From assembly GCF_003992675.1 (NCBI RefSeq), contig NZ_RZMZ01000015.1, positions 901,160 to 950,589 on the forward strand: a stretch of 49,430 nt of DNA, in the 5' to 3' direction. Under the pieces are notes generated by a model, which was not told the DNA's origin, did no database searches, and was given only the letters and a program-made list of their open reading frames with translations. A program made the translations under genes and the position numbers. Shown here piece by piece: positions 17,554 to 26,586 of the stretch. The DNA is from Flagellimonas marinaquae. GTDB lineage: Bacteria > Bacteroidota > Bacteroidia > Flavobacteriales > Flavobacteriaceae. The stretch's first letter is position 1. Every line of letters starts with the position of its first letter.

Positions 17554-19293
17554 CTAATTTGAAACTATAGTCGACGCATTTATCTTAAATAACTCCTGAT
17601 ACACATTCTTTAGGCCCAAACGGAAAACTTTTACGTCTATTTTTTGGTTTGGGGTGCCATAGTCCGTGTAAATGGTCGCTTTTAGGTAAGATGGTGTCAA
17701 ACTCTTATTGCCTTTGTAGTTCACGTTTACCTTCCAGAGTCCTGGCAGTGAACCATCTATCAGATATTCCTTTATATTGTAGCCCAAATTTTTCTCGTTC
17801 ATAATCTCCTCGGCATTATCGGCCAAGCTATGCTTCCAAGTGTAATACTGGTTCTCGGGATTGACGAACATCAAATCGAACTCCGCTTCCCCATCACTCC
17901 ATTCAAAGACCAAACGGGTTCCTTTAAAATCTTCCTCAGCTACATATAATGATTTACCGCCTTCGTTGTTTAAGATGGCTTTTCTTTCCAAGGTCAATAG
18001 GTTGTTGTACTCCCTCTGGAAAATGGTGGCAAAATCATTTTCTCCATCCGGTAAAAATTCTTCATCGACTAAATATTCATAACGGGCAAAGATGGAAGCT
18101 GCTTGTTTTATTTGCCCGGTGGTCCGATAACTTTTGGCCATATCCAAATAGCTTTGCACATAATTCGGCCTTAAAATAAATACCTCTTTGTATATGTCGT
18201 TTGCCTTATCAAAACGCCCTTGCTCTTCATAGAAATAAGCCAAGGTTTTTAGCAATACTGGGTTGGTTTCCATGCGATTCCAATGTTCGTCCAAAATAGC
18301 ATCTGCCATATCGTAGGCCTTCCATCTTTTTGAAAAGTGTTGGATAGCATCCAAAATAAAGTAGGATGAATTTGAATAGCTACCGGCGTATCGTTCAAAG
18401 ATTTCTCGCGATTCTGCCATGGACTCGCTATTGGTAAATTCTTTTAAATATTCGGGCGCATTTTGTCGGACCTGATTTTCGGTAAGCACTTCACGTTCCA
18501 AATAATTGTTGCGCAAACGGGCCTGGTCTACCACCTTTCTTGCGGCTGGGCTTCCTGTTTTGGTGTTGATGACCATCACACCGCCAGCACCAACAAATCC
18601 ATAGGGGACAGTTAAGGAAAGGCTTTGAATTAATGCAATACGCTCAGCGTTGTTGATGTCGAACCAAAGCGGTGTATCCGTAAAAATCAATCCATCAATA
18701 TCATAAATTACGGGGGCGGAGTTGTTTATTGACCCAAAACCACGGGCATAAATGGCGCCTCCGTAAGTACAGTCGCCAGTTACCACGATTCCTGGTATTC
18801 TGACTCTGGCAAAATCGAGCAGGCATACAAAAATCGCATTAATATTCTCTTTTGGAACCACATTAACCCTTCCCGCTGCGGTTTCGGTGTCCAAAAATCC
18901 ATAGGCCGTTTTTACAATACGAGGGTTGGTTCTATATTCTGCGGCTAAGTCTTTTTGAGACTTTCTTCTACTGGCGGTTACTTCCACTTCGTCCAAATCG
19001 TTGATATCCGGAAACATTTCCAAATTCAGAATCTGGGTCACATCCTCCACTTTGATTTGAATAGTTTTCAGACCTGTATAGGAATAGGATAAAAGATCGC
19101 CGGTTTTAGCCTCGATACTGTAGTTTCCCAGTTCATTTGAAAAGGTGGTCTCGTTACTTCCTTCAATGGAAATGGCCACGTCTTCAATGGGACGGGTGCC
19201 ATCGGTAATGGTACCACGAATTGTTCTGAGTTCTGCAGTTTGTGAAAAAGCACAAGTAGTAATCACCAAAAATAAGATCCATAAATTTTTCAT
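17554..19293 (-). CDS. Barrel-less TonB-plug protein fused to TPR and DUF2135-like domains
   Basis: A 579-residue secreted protein. After the signal peptide (MKNLWILFLVITTCAFSQ) comes a carboxypeptidase-like regulatory domain at about residues 25-95 (RGTITDGTRPIEDVAISIEG, NELGNYSIEA). A SusC-type TonB-plug region follows at about 100-245 (GAIYARGFGSINNSAPVIYD, GGVMVINTKTG). Instead of a barrel there are helical TPR-like repeats at about 300-400 (ETNPVLLKTLAYFYEEQGRF, YVQSYLDMAKSYRTTGQIKQ), then a beta-rich end at about 450-570 (GLWKVNVNYKGNKS, ATIYTDYGTPNQK) resembling DUF2135. The plug cannot gate a channel of its own, so its role is unknown. Confidence 0.75.
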   Translation of the reverse strand: MKNLWILFLVITTCAFSQTAELRTIRGTITDGTRPIEDVAISIEGSNETTFSNELGNYSIEAKTGDLLSYSYTGLKTIQIKVEDVTQILNLEMFPDINDLDEVEVTASRRKSQKDLAAEYRTNPRIVKTAYGFLDTETAAGRVNVVPKENINAIFVCLLDFARVRIPGIVVTGDCTYGGAIYARGFGSINNSAPVIYDIDGLIFTDTPLWFDINNAERIALIQSLSLTVPYGFVGAGGVMVINTKTGSPAARKVVDQARLRNNYLEREVLTENQVRQNAPEYLKEFTNSESMAESREIFERYAGSYSNSSYFILDAIQHFSKRWKAYDMADAILDEHWNRMETNPVLLKTLAYFYEEQGRFDKANDIYKEVFILRPNYVQSYLDMAKSYRTTGQIKQAASIFARYEYLVDEEFLPDGENDFATIFQREYNNLLTLERKAILNNEGGKSLYVAEEDFKGTRLVFEWSDGEAEFDLMFVNPENQYYTWKHSLADNAEEIMNEKNLGYNIKEYLIDGSLPGLWKVNVNYKGNKSLTPSYLKATIYTDYGTPNQKIDVKVFRLGLKNVYQELFKINASTIVSN

Positions 19294-19371
19294 AGCAGTC
19301 GGATTTTGCTATTTAAATTATGAAAATAATTGGCTCATTGCTGCTTTACTTGCAAATATTTAACAGTCCAA

Positions 19372-20715
19372 CTAATTGCCTAAATGGGACTTAGGGCGTG
19401 GAATCAACAAAAATTCAGTCTGTCTTCCATTAACATATCGAAACCCATCTTCTCCAAAAAAGCCAGCTTCTTCCAACATAATTCGGATATCCCTGTTCCA
19501 TTCTGGGATGTTTACCGTGGTATTCAGCTCTATGGCGTATGCGGTGTTTGGGTTTAGGGGGTAGTTTTCACCATCATCCTTCATTACGCCGCCTTGTGCA
19601 TCCCACATTCCTATAGTGGTGCCAGCAGAATGACCATAAGATCCCAAGGGATGCGTATAAATGGCAGGTCTTAGGCCTGCATCCTTGGCATCTTGCAAGG
19701 CTTTGGCCAAAATATCGTTGCCTACACGCCCTTTGACCATATTTTGGGTCAAAAAGTCCTGTACACGGTTGCCATCGTAGAGTGCGTTCACCAAAAATGC
19801 TGGAGCTTCGGTCTCCTCAGGCTTTAGTACATAAGCCAACTCTTGGCAATCAGTATTTAATCGTAAATAAGTGATTCCGAAATCGCAGTGCAGCAAATCC
19901 CCTCGGTGAATGACTTCATCATCCGGTCTACCGGAAAATGAATATAGATGCCCCACCAATTCCTCGCTGGTACGTTGCACATCTACCGTAGGGTGAAACC
20001 ATGTTTCCAAGCCCAAATCAGTCACCTTTTGGCGCATCCACCACTCCACTTCGGTGGTCGTGGTAACCCCAGGGGTGATGACCTTTTCGGAAAAGGCCTC
20101 TGCGATAATATCGTGGGTAATATCTACCAATTGATTAAAAATGGTCATTTCCCGTGGAGTACGGGTCTCTATCCACCTTACGGCCAATTGTTCGGCCGAT
20201 ACTACTTTGGAGTGGTACTTTTTGGGCAAATTGGCCATGAACTCGTCATAGTCCGTCTTATCCAATCCATCGGCAATGTTGTGGTCTTTTGAAAAATTAA
20301 GTCCGATTTTTTCAGGATTCCGTTCGGTAATCAATTGCATCAATCGCTTCCACTGGTCCGGTTCTTTTTCCTTGTCCCAGGCAGATTTAATGCTCTTCCC
20401 TATATCATAGCGGGCCACAGCCAGCTTTTCGATGGTATTCTTCTCCTTGTCCCTGTAAAATAGAATTATGGTCCTGCGCCTCGCATTCAGCCATGTGGCC
20501 GGCAACATGGTCTTCAGTACCGGGTCCTCATTGTATTCCCTTGAAATCAACACCCACATGTCCAATCCTGCCTGGTCCATCAACTGAGGCAATAAATTAT
20601 TGAAACGTTCTTCCAAGATTTCATCGATAACCCTTGCCCTTTCCACTTCGGGAAGGATTTGTTGGGAAATGGCCATAAATGGCAATAGCAGTACTACTAA
20701 AATGGTTTTTCGCAT
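19372..20715 (-). CDS. Secreted M24-family metallopeptidase (Xaa-Pro peptidase-like)
   Basis: A 447-residue protein with a signal peptide (MRKTILVVLLLPFMAISQQ). The N-terminal creatinase-type domain (about residues 25-200) is followed by the pita-bread catalytic domain. Putative metal ligands: Asp in HCDFGITYLRLNTDCQ (two Asp), His in GHSAGTTIG, Glu in YAIELNT and the last Glu in QTEFLLIP. It probably removes residues next to proline from peptides in the periplasm. The plug-TPR gene follows it on the same strand 78 bp downstream; menE lies 33 bp upstream, so it may also be read from the menC-menE operon. Confidence 0.85.
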   Translation of the reverse strand: MRKTILVVLLLPFMAISQQILPEVERARVIDEILEERFNNLLPQLMDQAGLDMWVLISREYNEDPVLKTMLPATWLNARRRTIILFYRDKEKNTIEKLAVARYDIGKSIKSAWDKEKEPDQWKRLMQLITERNPEKIGLNFSKDHNIADGLDKTDYDEFMANLPKKYHSKVVSAEQLAVRWIETRTPREMTIFNQLVDITHDIIAEAFSEKVITPGVTTTTEVEWWMRQKVTDLGLETWFHPTVDVQRTSEELVGHLYSFSGRPDDEVIHRGDLLHCDFGITYLRLNTDCQELAYVLKPEETEAPAFLVNALYDGNRVQDFLTQNMVKGRVGNDILAKALQDAKDAGLRPAIYTHPLGSYGHSAGTTIGMWDAQGGVMKDDGENYPLNPNTAYAIELNTTVNIPEWNRDIRIMLEEAGFFGEDGFRYVNGRQTEFLLIPRPKSHLGN

Positions 20716-20748
20716 GGTTGATTTTTTGAAGTTTTGAATGTACGAAAC

Positions 20749-21822
20749 TTAGCTAAGTTGTTCCAATATTTTTTTACGGTCTATTTTTTTGGTTTTGGTT
20801 TCAGCAAAGGAAGTTAGACAATAGATACGTTTTGGAATCTCATATGTTGATAATCCAGGAAGCTGTTTCATTTGGTGAAACAGACTGTCTTTGTCCACCG
20901 ATTCGGCCTCCAAGAAGAGCACCAATTTTTGACCCAAAGTTTCGTCCGGTATGCCCGCCACAAAGAAGCGGGATTGAATAAGGGAGGATAACTTTTCCTC
21001 TATTTGTTCGGGAACTAATTTGACGCCCCCGGAATTGATGATGGAATCATATCTGCCCAACCATCTAAACTTATTTGCACTGATCAATTCTACCAAATCG
21101 TTGGTGACTACTTTTTCATCCGAGATGCTTGGCGCATGAACAATTAGGCAGCCTCTATCGTCTTGGGCTACCGAAACATTCGGTAAGGTTTCAAAATGAT
21201 CCATCGGTTTACCATTGATTCGCTTTACGGCAATATGGGTGATGGTCTCGGTCATCCCATAGGTTTCATAGGCTTCCACGGATATATCCTGAAGCTTTTC
21301 CTTCAAACTTGTATCGACCGCCGCTCCCCCGATAATGAGTTTTTTTACCTTGTTTAATTGATCCAATGAATTTTGCACCTGAAGCGGCACCATGGCCACA
21401 AAATCGTACTCTTTTTTTTGAGCCGACAACGGGGTTGATGAAGGTTCCACATAATCAAGAGAAAGCCCGAGCACCAAGGAACGAACCAACATCATTTTGC
21501 CAGCGATTCCGGTACAGGGCAGGCAGAGCAGTGCGCTATTCTTAGGAAGCAATCCAAAATATTGTCCCGTAGCCTGTGCAGAATGGAGCATATGCTCCTT
21601 TTTGAGCAGAATCGTTTTCGGAGTTCCTGTGGATCCCGAAGTCTGTACTGTAAGGGTTGGGGCATCCGAAGTCCAATCCTTCAAAAAGGCTCCCATGGAT
21701 TGTTCAAAATGGGCACTGGACGATGCCAGCTGTTCGGCAAAATCCCGTAAACCTTCGAGATGGAAAGCGTTTCCATTCAACCTGAAATCAGAATGGATAT
21801 TATGCCAAATTGGATTCCCCAT
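20749..21822 (-). CDS. menE: o-Succinylbenzoate-CoA ligase (MenE)
   Basis: A 357-residue adenylate-forming enzyme. The P-loop motif TSGSTGTPKTILLKK is at about residues 60-75, AYETYGMTET is motif A5, and GRYDSIINSGGVKLVPEQIE is the hinge/A8 region. A lysine-rich C-terminus (ETKTKKIDRKKILEQ) ends the protein with the expected catalytic Lys. It activates o-succinylbenzoate to OSB-CoA for menaquinone. It is shorter than E. coli MenE (451), because the N-terminal part is compact, as in other Bacteroidota. Its first codons overlap the end of the CPBP protease gene by 23 bp, so translation is probably coupled. Confidence 0.88.
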   Translation of the reverse strand: MGNPIWHNIHSDFRLNGNAFHLEGLRDFAEQLASSSAHFEQSMGAFLKDWTSDAPTLTVQTSGSTGTPKTILLKKEHMLHSAQATGQYFGLLPKNSALLCLPCTGIAGKMMLVRSLVLGLSLDYVEPSSTPLSAQKKEYDFVAMVPLQVQNSLDQLNKVKKLIIGGAAVDTSLKEKLQDISVEAYETYGMTETITHIAVKRINGKPMDHFETLPNVSVAQDDRGCLIVHAPSISDEKVVTNDLVELISANKFRWLGRYDSIINSGGVKLVPEQIEEKLSSLIQSRFFVAGIPDETLGQKLVLFLEAESVDKDSLFHQMKQLPGLSTYEIPKRIYCLTSFAETKTKKIDRKKILEQLS

Positions 21823-22738
21823 CGGTCAACGCTACAAATTCTTCTTTGGACAATACACGTCCAAACAATCTGTTTTTCCACTTGGTCCATCCATATTTTC
21901 TGGAAAAGTATATCAATAACAAGGGATATACCACAAATACTGGAATCAACACATCCCAGCCCAAAACGGGTTCGGACACATCCTTAAAAATGGAATTGGT
22001 CTGGAAAGCGGTCCAATCTGCCGTTACCAACAATGCGGTTATCAAATTATTGGCCGCATGAAAACCGAGTGCCAACTCCAGCCCTTCGTCCATCAAGGTC
22101 AAAATACCCAAAAAGAATCCAGTTCCAATATAATAGATCATAATGCCCAAACCGAGTTTTTCAACCTCTGGATTGGCAATGTGCATCAAGCCAAAAAGAC
22201 TGGATGTTACAATCAAGGGCAACCATCTGTTCTTGGCCATCAACCCTATGCCCTGCATCATATGACCCCTAAATAGGTATTCCTCAAAACTCGTTTGCAA
22301 AGGAATCAATAGAATGGCGATTATGGCCAATGGAATGAATTTGGCAATATTAAAATTGAGTTCATATTTATCTGGTGAGAAAAAGATATCAACTCCCGTA
22401 AGAATGATGGTCACTGCACTCCACAGACCAAAGGCGAATAAAATTCGGTTCCAATCTATCCTTTTGCGCGAGGTGGTCAAGGAGGTAATGGATTGTTGAT
22501 GCACCAAAAGTGTCCACCCCAGTACCACAAAAAAACCGACCACCAAAGGTGCCAATAAGATGATCAGGACAAGATTGCTCCCAAATTGGTCGATTATTTG
22601 TTGCATCGCATCCTCAACACTTATAGGTGAATTTATAGTGGTAATGTAGTTGAGTACCATAAATCCAATAAAACCAACGGGAAGCACCAGGTACTTCCAG
22701 AGGCCGATAGTTCCCTTATATCCTTGTTCTATGTACAT
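21800..22738 (-). CDS. CPBP-family intramembrane glutamic endopeptidase
   Basis: A 312-residue membrane protein with about seven hydrophobic segments. CPBP/Rce1 motifs are complete: FEEYLFRG (Glu152, Glu153, Arg157), FGLMH (His186) and HAANN (His227, Asn231). The active site should lie within the membrane. Substrates of most bacterial members are unknown. The gene overlaps menC by 10 bp at its start and menE by 23 bp at its end, so it is embedded in the menaquinone operon and translationally coupled to both. Confidence 0.88.
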   Translation of the reverse strand: MYIEQGYKGTIGLWKYLVLPVGFIGFMVLNYITTINSPISVEDAMQQIIDQFGSNLVLIILLAPLVVGFFVVLGWTLLVHQQSITSLTTSRKRIDWNRILFAFGLWSAVTIILTGVDIFFSPDKYELNFNIAKFIPLAIIAILLIPLQTSFEEYLFRGHMMQGIGLMAKNRWLPLIVTSSLFGLMHIANPEVEKLGLGIMIYYIGTGFFLGILTLMDEGLELALGFHAANNLITALLVTADWTAFQTNSIFKDVSEPVLGWDVLIPVFVVYPLLLIYFSRKYGWTKWKNRLFGRVLSKEEFVALTDGESNLA

Positions 22739-23781
22739 ATTTCTTCTATTAATTCCATATCCCAGACATTTTCTTGTCTATAAAAAAGCTGTCCCCCGGA
22801 TACCTCCAAAGGACTATTGATATTATTGGTAAACAAACTACCCGTACCCAAACCCTGTGGCATGGTTGTTTTCAAGGTGTAAGTAAACTGTGCTATGGCA
22901 TTTAATCCGATATTGCTCTCCAATGCACTGGTTATCCACCACCGAATGTTTTGTTTTTCGGCCAATGCTATCCATTCACCACTACCTTTTATCCCTCCTA
23001 CCAAACTCGGTTTGAGAATGATAAACTGCGGCCGTATGGTTTGTAGCAATTTCTGTTTTTCCGTTACATCAAATATGCCAATAAGCTCTTCGTCCAAGGC
23101 GATGGGCAAGGTTGTTTTTTCGCAAAGCAAAGCCATTTTGTCCCATTGTCCTGTCTTTATGGGCTGTTCAATAGAATGTAACTGAAAGTTGGCCAATTGC
23201 TCCAACTTTCCCATGGCTTCTTCTGGAGAAAAAGCACCGTTTGCATCTACCCGTAGTTCTATCTCCTTGGGGGAAAAATTATTTCGAATCGACCTTAGAA
23301 TGGAGAGTTCCTTATCAAAATCTATGGCTCCTATCTTCATTTTGATGCAACCAAAACCATCCTTTAATTTTTGCTCTAACTGTTGTAACATGTACCTCTC
23401 GTCACCCATCCAAATCAGTCCGTTAATGGGTATGGGTGCCTCCGCTTTGGTAAAATCCGAAGGGAAAAGCTCAAAGGCATCTTGGGATGACAAGGACAGA
23501 AACGCCTGCTCCACACCAAATTGTATGGACGGAAACACTTTTAATTCTGCCAATAGCTTATCCTTTCCCAGTTGTATGTTTTCACAGGTCCAAGCCAGTT
23601 TTTCTTCATAATCAGGTCGGTCGTCCGCACTTAAACCACGAAGAATACCACATTCCCCTATTCCGAAGGAACCGTTGTCCTTTAAGATTAGGAACCACGT
23701 CTCTTTTTGGGTCATTATGCCACGTGAGGTGCCACTTGGGACTTTGAAGTTAAGGGTATACTTTTTATAGTTCGCTTTCAT
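22729..23781 (-). CDS. menC: o-Succinylbenzoate synthase (MenC)
   Basis: A 350-residue enolase-superfamily enzyme that dehydrates SHCHC to o-succinylbenzoate. The expected catalytic set is visible: Lys in CIKMKIG, metal ligands in LRVDANGAF (Asp), SIEQPI (Glu) and ALDEELIG (Asp), and the second Lys in FIILKPSLVGG. A longer reading from 23793 starts with MGYF, but an exact -7 box (TAAATTTG, 23798-23791) overlaps that codon, so ATG 23781 (MKANYKKY) is chosen. First gene of the menC-CPBP-menE operon. Confidence 0.9.
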   Translation of the reverse strand: MKANYKKYTLNFKVPSGTSRGIMTQKETWFLILKDNGSFGIGECGILRGLSADDRPDYEEKLAWTCENIQLGKDKLLAELKVFPSIQFGVEQAFLSLSSQDAFELFPSDFTKAEAPIPINGLIWMGDERYMLQQLEQKLKDGFGCIKMKIGAIDFDKELSILRSIRNNFSPKEIELRVDANGAFSPEEAMGKLEQLANFQLHSIEQPIKTGQWDKMALLCEKTTLPIALDEELIGIFDVTEKQKLLQTIRPQFIILKPSLVGGIKGSGEWIALAEKQNIRWWITSALESNIGLNAIAQFTYTLKTTMPQGLGTGSLFTNNINSPLEVSGGQLFYRQENVWDMELIEEICT

Positions 23782-23790
23782 GAAGTAGCC

Positions 23791-23798
23791 CAAATTTA
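23791..23798 (-). promoter_or_regulatory. -7 box of the menC-CPBP-menE operon
   Basis: TAAATTTG on the minus strand matches TAnnTTTG exactly and lies 10 bp before the menC ATG at 23781. The -33 element is not clear. The region is only 45 bp wide and also serves the divergent SDR gene. Confidence 0.5.
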
Positions 23799-23826
23799 AG
23801 TATATTTTGCTTCTAAAACAGTAGGT

Positions 23827-24621
23827 ATGGCAAGTATCGATGGAAAAACAATCTGGGTGACCGGCGCTTCGTCGGGCATTGGGAAAAGTTTGGCTTTGGC
23901 CCTAAGTGCGTATGATTGCAATTTGATCCTTTCATCCCGTAGGGAAGAAGAATTGCTCAAGGTGAAAGACCTCTGTGATACTTCAAGCAATATTTCCGTT
24001 CTTCCTTTGGATTTGAAGGACCACAAGGGGATGCATGGCGTTGCCGACAAGGCAATCCGTATGTTTGGAAGGGTAGACATTTTGGTGAATAACGCAGGAA
24101 TAAGCCAACGTTCCTTGATCAAAGAGACAACACTAGAAGTGTACCAACAATTAATGGATGTAAATTATCTGGGGACCGTAGCGCTGACCAAAGTCATTCT
24201 GCCCCATTTTATAGCCAATCAAAGCGGGCATTTTGTAACCGTAACCAGTTTGATGGGCAAGTTCGGTTCCCCGTACCGTTCGGGGTACTGCGGGGCCAAG
24301 CACGCATTGCATGGTTTTTTTGATGTGAAGCGAATGGAACATGAAAAGGACGGAATTCACGTTACCATGGTCTGTCCTGGGTTTGTGCAGACCAATGTGG
24401 CCAAAAATGCCTTGACTGCCGATGGTTCTCCGCAAAAAGAAGATGACGTGGCTACACAAAACGGAATAACACCTGAATTGGCGGCACAAAAAATAATCAA
24501 TGCCATCAAGCGTGAAAAGTTCGAAATTTACATTGGTGGTAAAGAAGTCAAGGGAATCTATCTCAAGCGATTCTTCCCCAAACTATTGCACAAAGTGGTG
24601 CTGAAAAGCCAAGTGCGTTAG
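23827..24621 (+). CDS. Short-chain dehydrogenase/reductase (SDR)
   Basis: A 264-residue classical SDR. The cofactor motif TGASSGIG is at residues 12-19, NNAG at 88-91, catalytic Ser141 in TVTSLMG, and Tyr154/Lys158 in YCGAK. Arg in SSRRE after strand 2 suggests NADP(H). The overall pattern resembles DHRS7B-like members, and the substrate is unknown. It is the only plus-strand gene in the menaquinone region, divergent from menC with 45 bp between starts and convergent with the histidine kinase gene (3 bp between stops). Confidence 0.88.
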   Translation: MASIDGKTIWVTGASSGIGKSLALALSAYDCNLILSSRREEELLKVKDLCDTSSNISVLPLDLKDHKGMHGVADKAIRMFGRVDILVNNAGISQRSLIKETTLEVYQQLMDVNYLGTVALTKVILPHFIANQSGHFVTVTSLMGKFGSPYRSGYCGAKHALHGFFDVKRMEHEKDGIHVTMVCPGFVQTNVAKNALTADGSPQKEDDVATQNGITPELAAQKIINAIKREKFEIYIGGKEVKGIYLKRFFPKLLHKVVLKSQVR

Positions 24622-24624
24622 CGC

Positions 24625-26586
24625 TTAACTAAAGTTAAACCAAAAGCGGACACCTTCAGCCTGTCTGTCAATATTCAGTTTGGACTGTAATTGGTTTACC
24701 AATCTGTTGATCAAACGAATCCCCATGGAGGAATGTGCTCTTTCATCGGAATCTTCGGGCAAACCAACGCCATTGTCGGTATATTCAAAATAGCCCTGAT
24801 CTCCATTCTTTCGGAGGTGAATATAAATTTTACCGTTCTCGTCGTTCTCGGGAAAGGCATATTTGAACGAATTGGAGACCAACTCATTCAAAATTAAACC
24901 AAAGGGAATAGCACGGTCAATATCCAGTTCGGTGCCTTCGGCATCAATGGTGATGCTAATGTTGTGGCCTCCTTTTTTGTAAACAGATTGCACGCTGTTG
25001 ATCAAACTTTCAATGTATCCTTGCATTTCTATTACCGAAAGGTCATCGTTTTGATACAGTTTTTGGTGAATCAATGCCATGGCCTTCACCCTACTCTTTC
25101 CTTCTTCCAAGGCTTCAATGGCCGCCTTACTTCGTGTATTTTTGGTTTGAAGGCTCAGCAAGCTGCTCACCATCTGAAGATTGTTCTTTACCCGGTGGTG
25201 AATCTCTTTCAGTAGGGAATCCTTTTCCACCAAAGAATTTTCGATGATGTGCTTTTGCTCTGCAATCAATCGTTGGTTCTTGATACTTTTCAAGTAGGCA
25301 TATACCAGACCGGCAAAGCCCAAAAGGGTAAATATCAAGGAAATAAACACCAGATTGATTCGCTCATCCTTGGCCTTCATTTCGCTACGGGCCAACTCAT
25401 TGATACGTTTTTGCTCGTCTATCAAACGTTGCGAATTCTCTAGATCCTCATTGGCCACGATGGTGACCAATTGTTGTTTGATGAGCGCCGATTGTTTTTT
25501 GGCCAGAGAATCCTTGATACGCTCGTTACGTTTGTAGTATATGGATGCATTTTTATAGTTCTCCACCTTGTCGTAAAAGGCAGCCAGCAAACTATTTCTT
25601 TTAATGGTCTGTAAAACAGTGATGTGGTCAAATTCCAAATCCAAATACTTTTTGGCCTCGGCAAAACGCTCTAGTTGCAGATTGGCCTCTGCCAAGAACA
25701 AGGTATTTTCGATGACCTCACTATGGTCGTTGTTGCTAGGGGATTTTTTTAAGGTTTCGATACTGGTTTCCAGAAGAGGAATTGCTTCTTCGAACTCACC
25801 GAGCATCACATGGCACTTGGCAATATTCCCTTCGATCTCGGCCTGTAGCAATTGGCTTTCAAAAATATCGGCCTCGCTTTTTTGGGTCGATATATCGTTC
25901 ATGTACACGCCCAAGTAGGAATTTGCTTTTTTCAATTCGCTCAAAGCCGTAGGTGCTGAGTCGTCCAATCGCAAGTAATTGCCCACTTTGCTGTGGTATT
26001 TTGCCAACCCGTACGAATCGTTGTCCGCAATAGTTGGCTTCACCTCCATAATGTATTGGTTCCTGGCCTTTCTGTAAAGGCCAAGGTTACTGTAAATGTC
26101 GTAAAAGGCCACATTGTTGGTAATGCCCAACTCCCGCTTTTGTTTTCTTATTTCAATCTGTTTGTCGAACAATTGTAGATTGGCATAATTGTCGTCCAAC
26201 ACATCCAAAACCACTTTTTGCGAAGTATCATCCAAAGAATCCTTGATGTCATACAACTCCTTGGCTAGAACGGTACTTTTGTCATATTCGCCCAAATCGT
26301 TGTACACCTGTGCCTGCATAACTTTATACAGCCTAATGGCATTGGTGTCCTTTGTTTTCTCGGCATTGGTAAGGTATATTTTGATGGTATCCAACCAATC
26401 GTAGGCGGAATTGACATTATAACGGTCCAACGAATTGAAAAAAACCTCGAACCGTTCTGAAGCTAGCCCAGTGTCTTGGAATTCTTCAAGTACACTATCC
26501 TCATTTTCCGCACCGGTTTGTGCGAAAGAAGCAAAGAGAAAGACAAAGTATACTGTGGTAAATAAAAATCTTACGTAACGTCCCAT
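24625..26586 (-). CDS. TPR sensor histidine kinase (HisKA_2 type)
   Basis: A 653-residue protein. Signal peptide or N-terminal helix at about 1-22, then a long periplasmic TPR-like helical region (about 90-380), a coiled coil, one membrane helix at about 410-432 (INLVFISLIFTLLGFAGLVY), and a cytoplasmic kinase. The HisKA_2 dimerisation/phosphoacceptor motif is EIHHRVKNNLQ with His463/464, followed by the HATPase with LNELVSNSFKYAF (N box) and YTDNGVGLPE (G1). This pattern is common in Bacteroidota, where partners are often LytTR regulators; such a regulator lies 540 bp upstream on the same strand. The ligand is unknown. Confidence 0.88.
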   Translation of the reverse strand: MGRYVRFLFTTVYFVFLFASFAQTGAENEDSVLEEFQDTGLASERFEVFFNSLDRYNVNSAYDWLDTIKIYLTNAEKTKDTNAIRLYKVMQAQVYNDLGEYDKSTVLAKELYDIKDSLDDTSQKVVLDVLDDNYANLQLFDKQIEIRKQKRELGITNNVAFYDIYSNLGLYRKARNQYIMEVKPTIADNDSYGLAKYHSKVGNYLRLDDSAPTALSELKKANSYLGVYMNDISTQKSEADIFESQLLQAEIEGNIAKCHVMLGEFEEAIPLLETSIETLKKSPSNNDHSEVIENTLFLAEANLQLERFAEAKKYLDLEFDHITVLQTIKRNSLLAAFYDKVENYKNASIYYKRNERIKDSLAKKQSALIKQQLVTIVANEDLENSQRLIDEQKRINELARSEMKAKDERINLVFISLIFTLLGFAGLVYAYLKSIKNQRLIAEQKHIIENSLVEKDSLLKEIHHRVKNNLQMVSSLLSLQTKNTRSKAAIEALEEGKSRVKAMALIHQKLYQNDDLSVIEMQGYIESLINSVQSVYKKGGHNISITIDAEGTELDIDRAIPFGLILNELVSNSFKYAFPENDENGKIYIHLRKNGDQGYFEYTDNGVGLPEDSDERAHSSMGIRLINRLVNQLQSKLNIDRQAEGVRFWFNFS

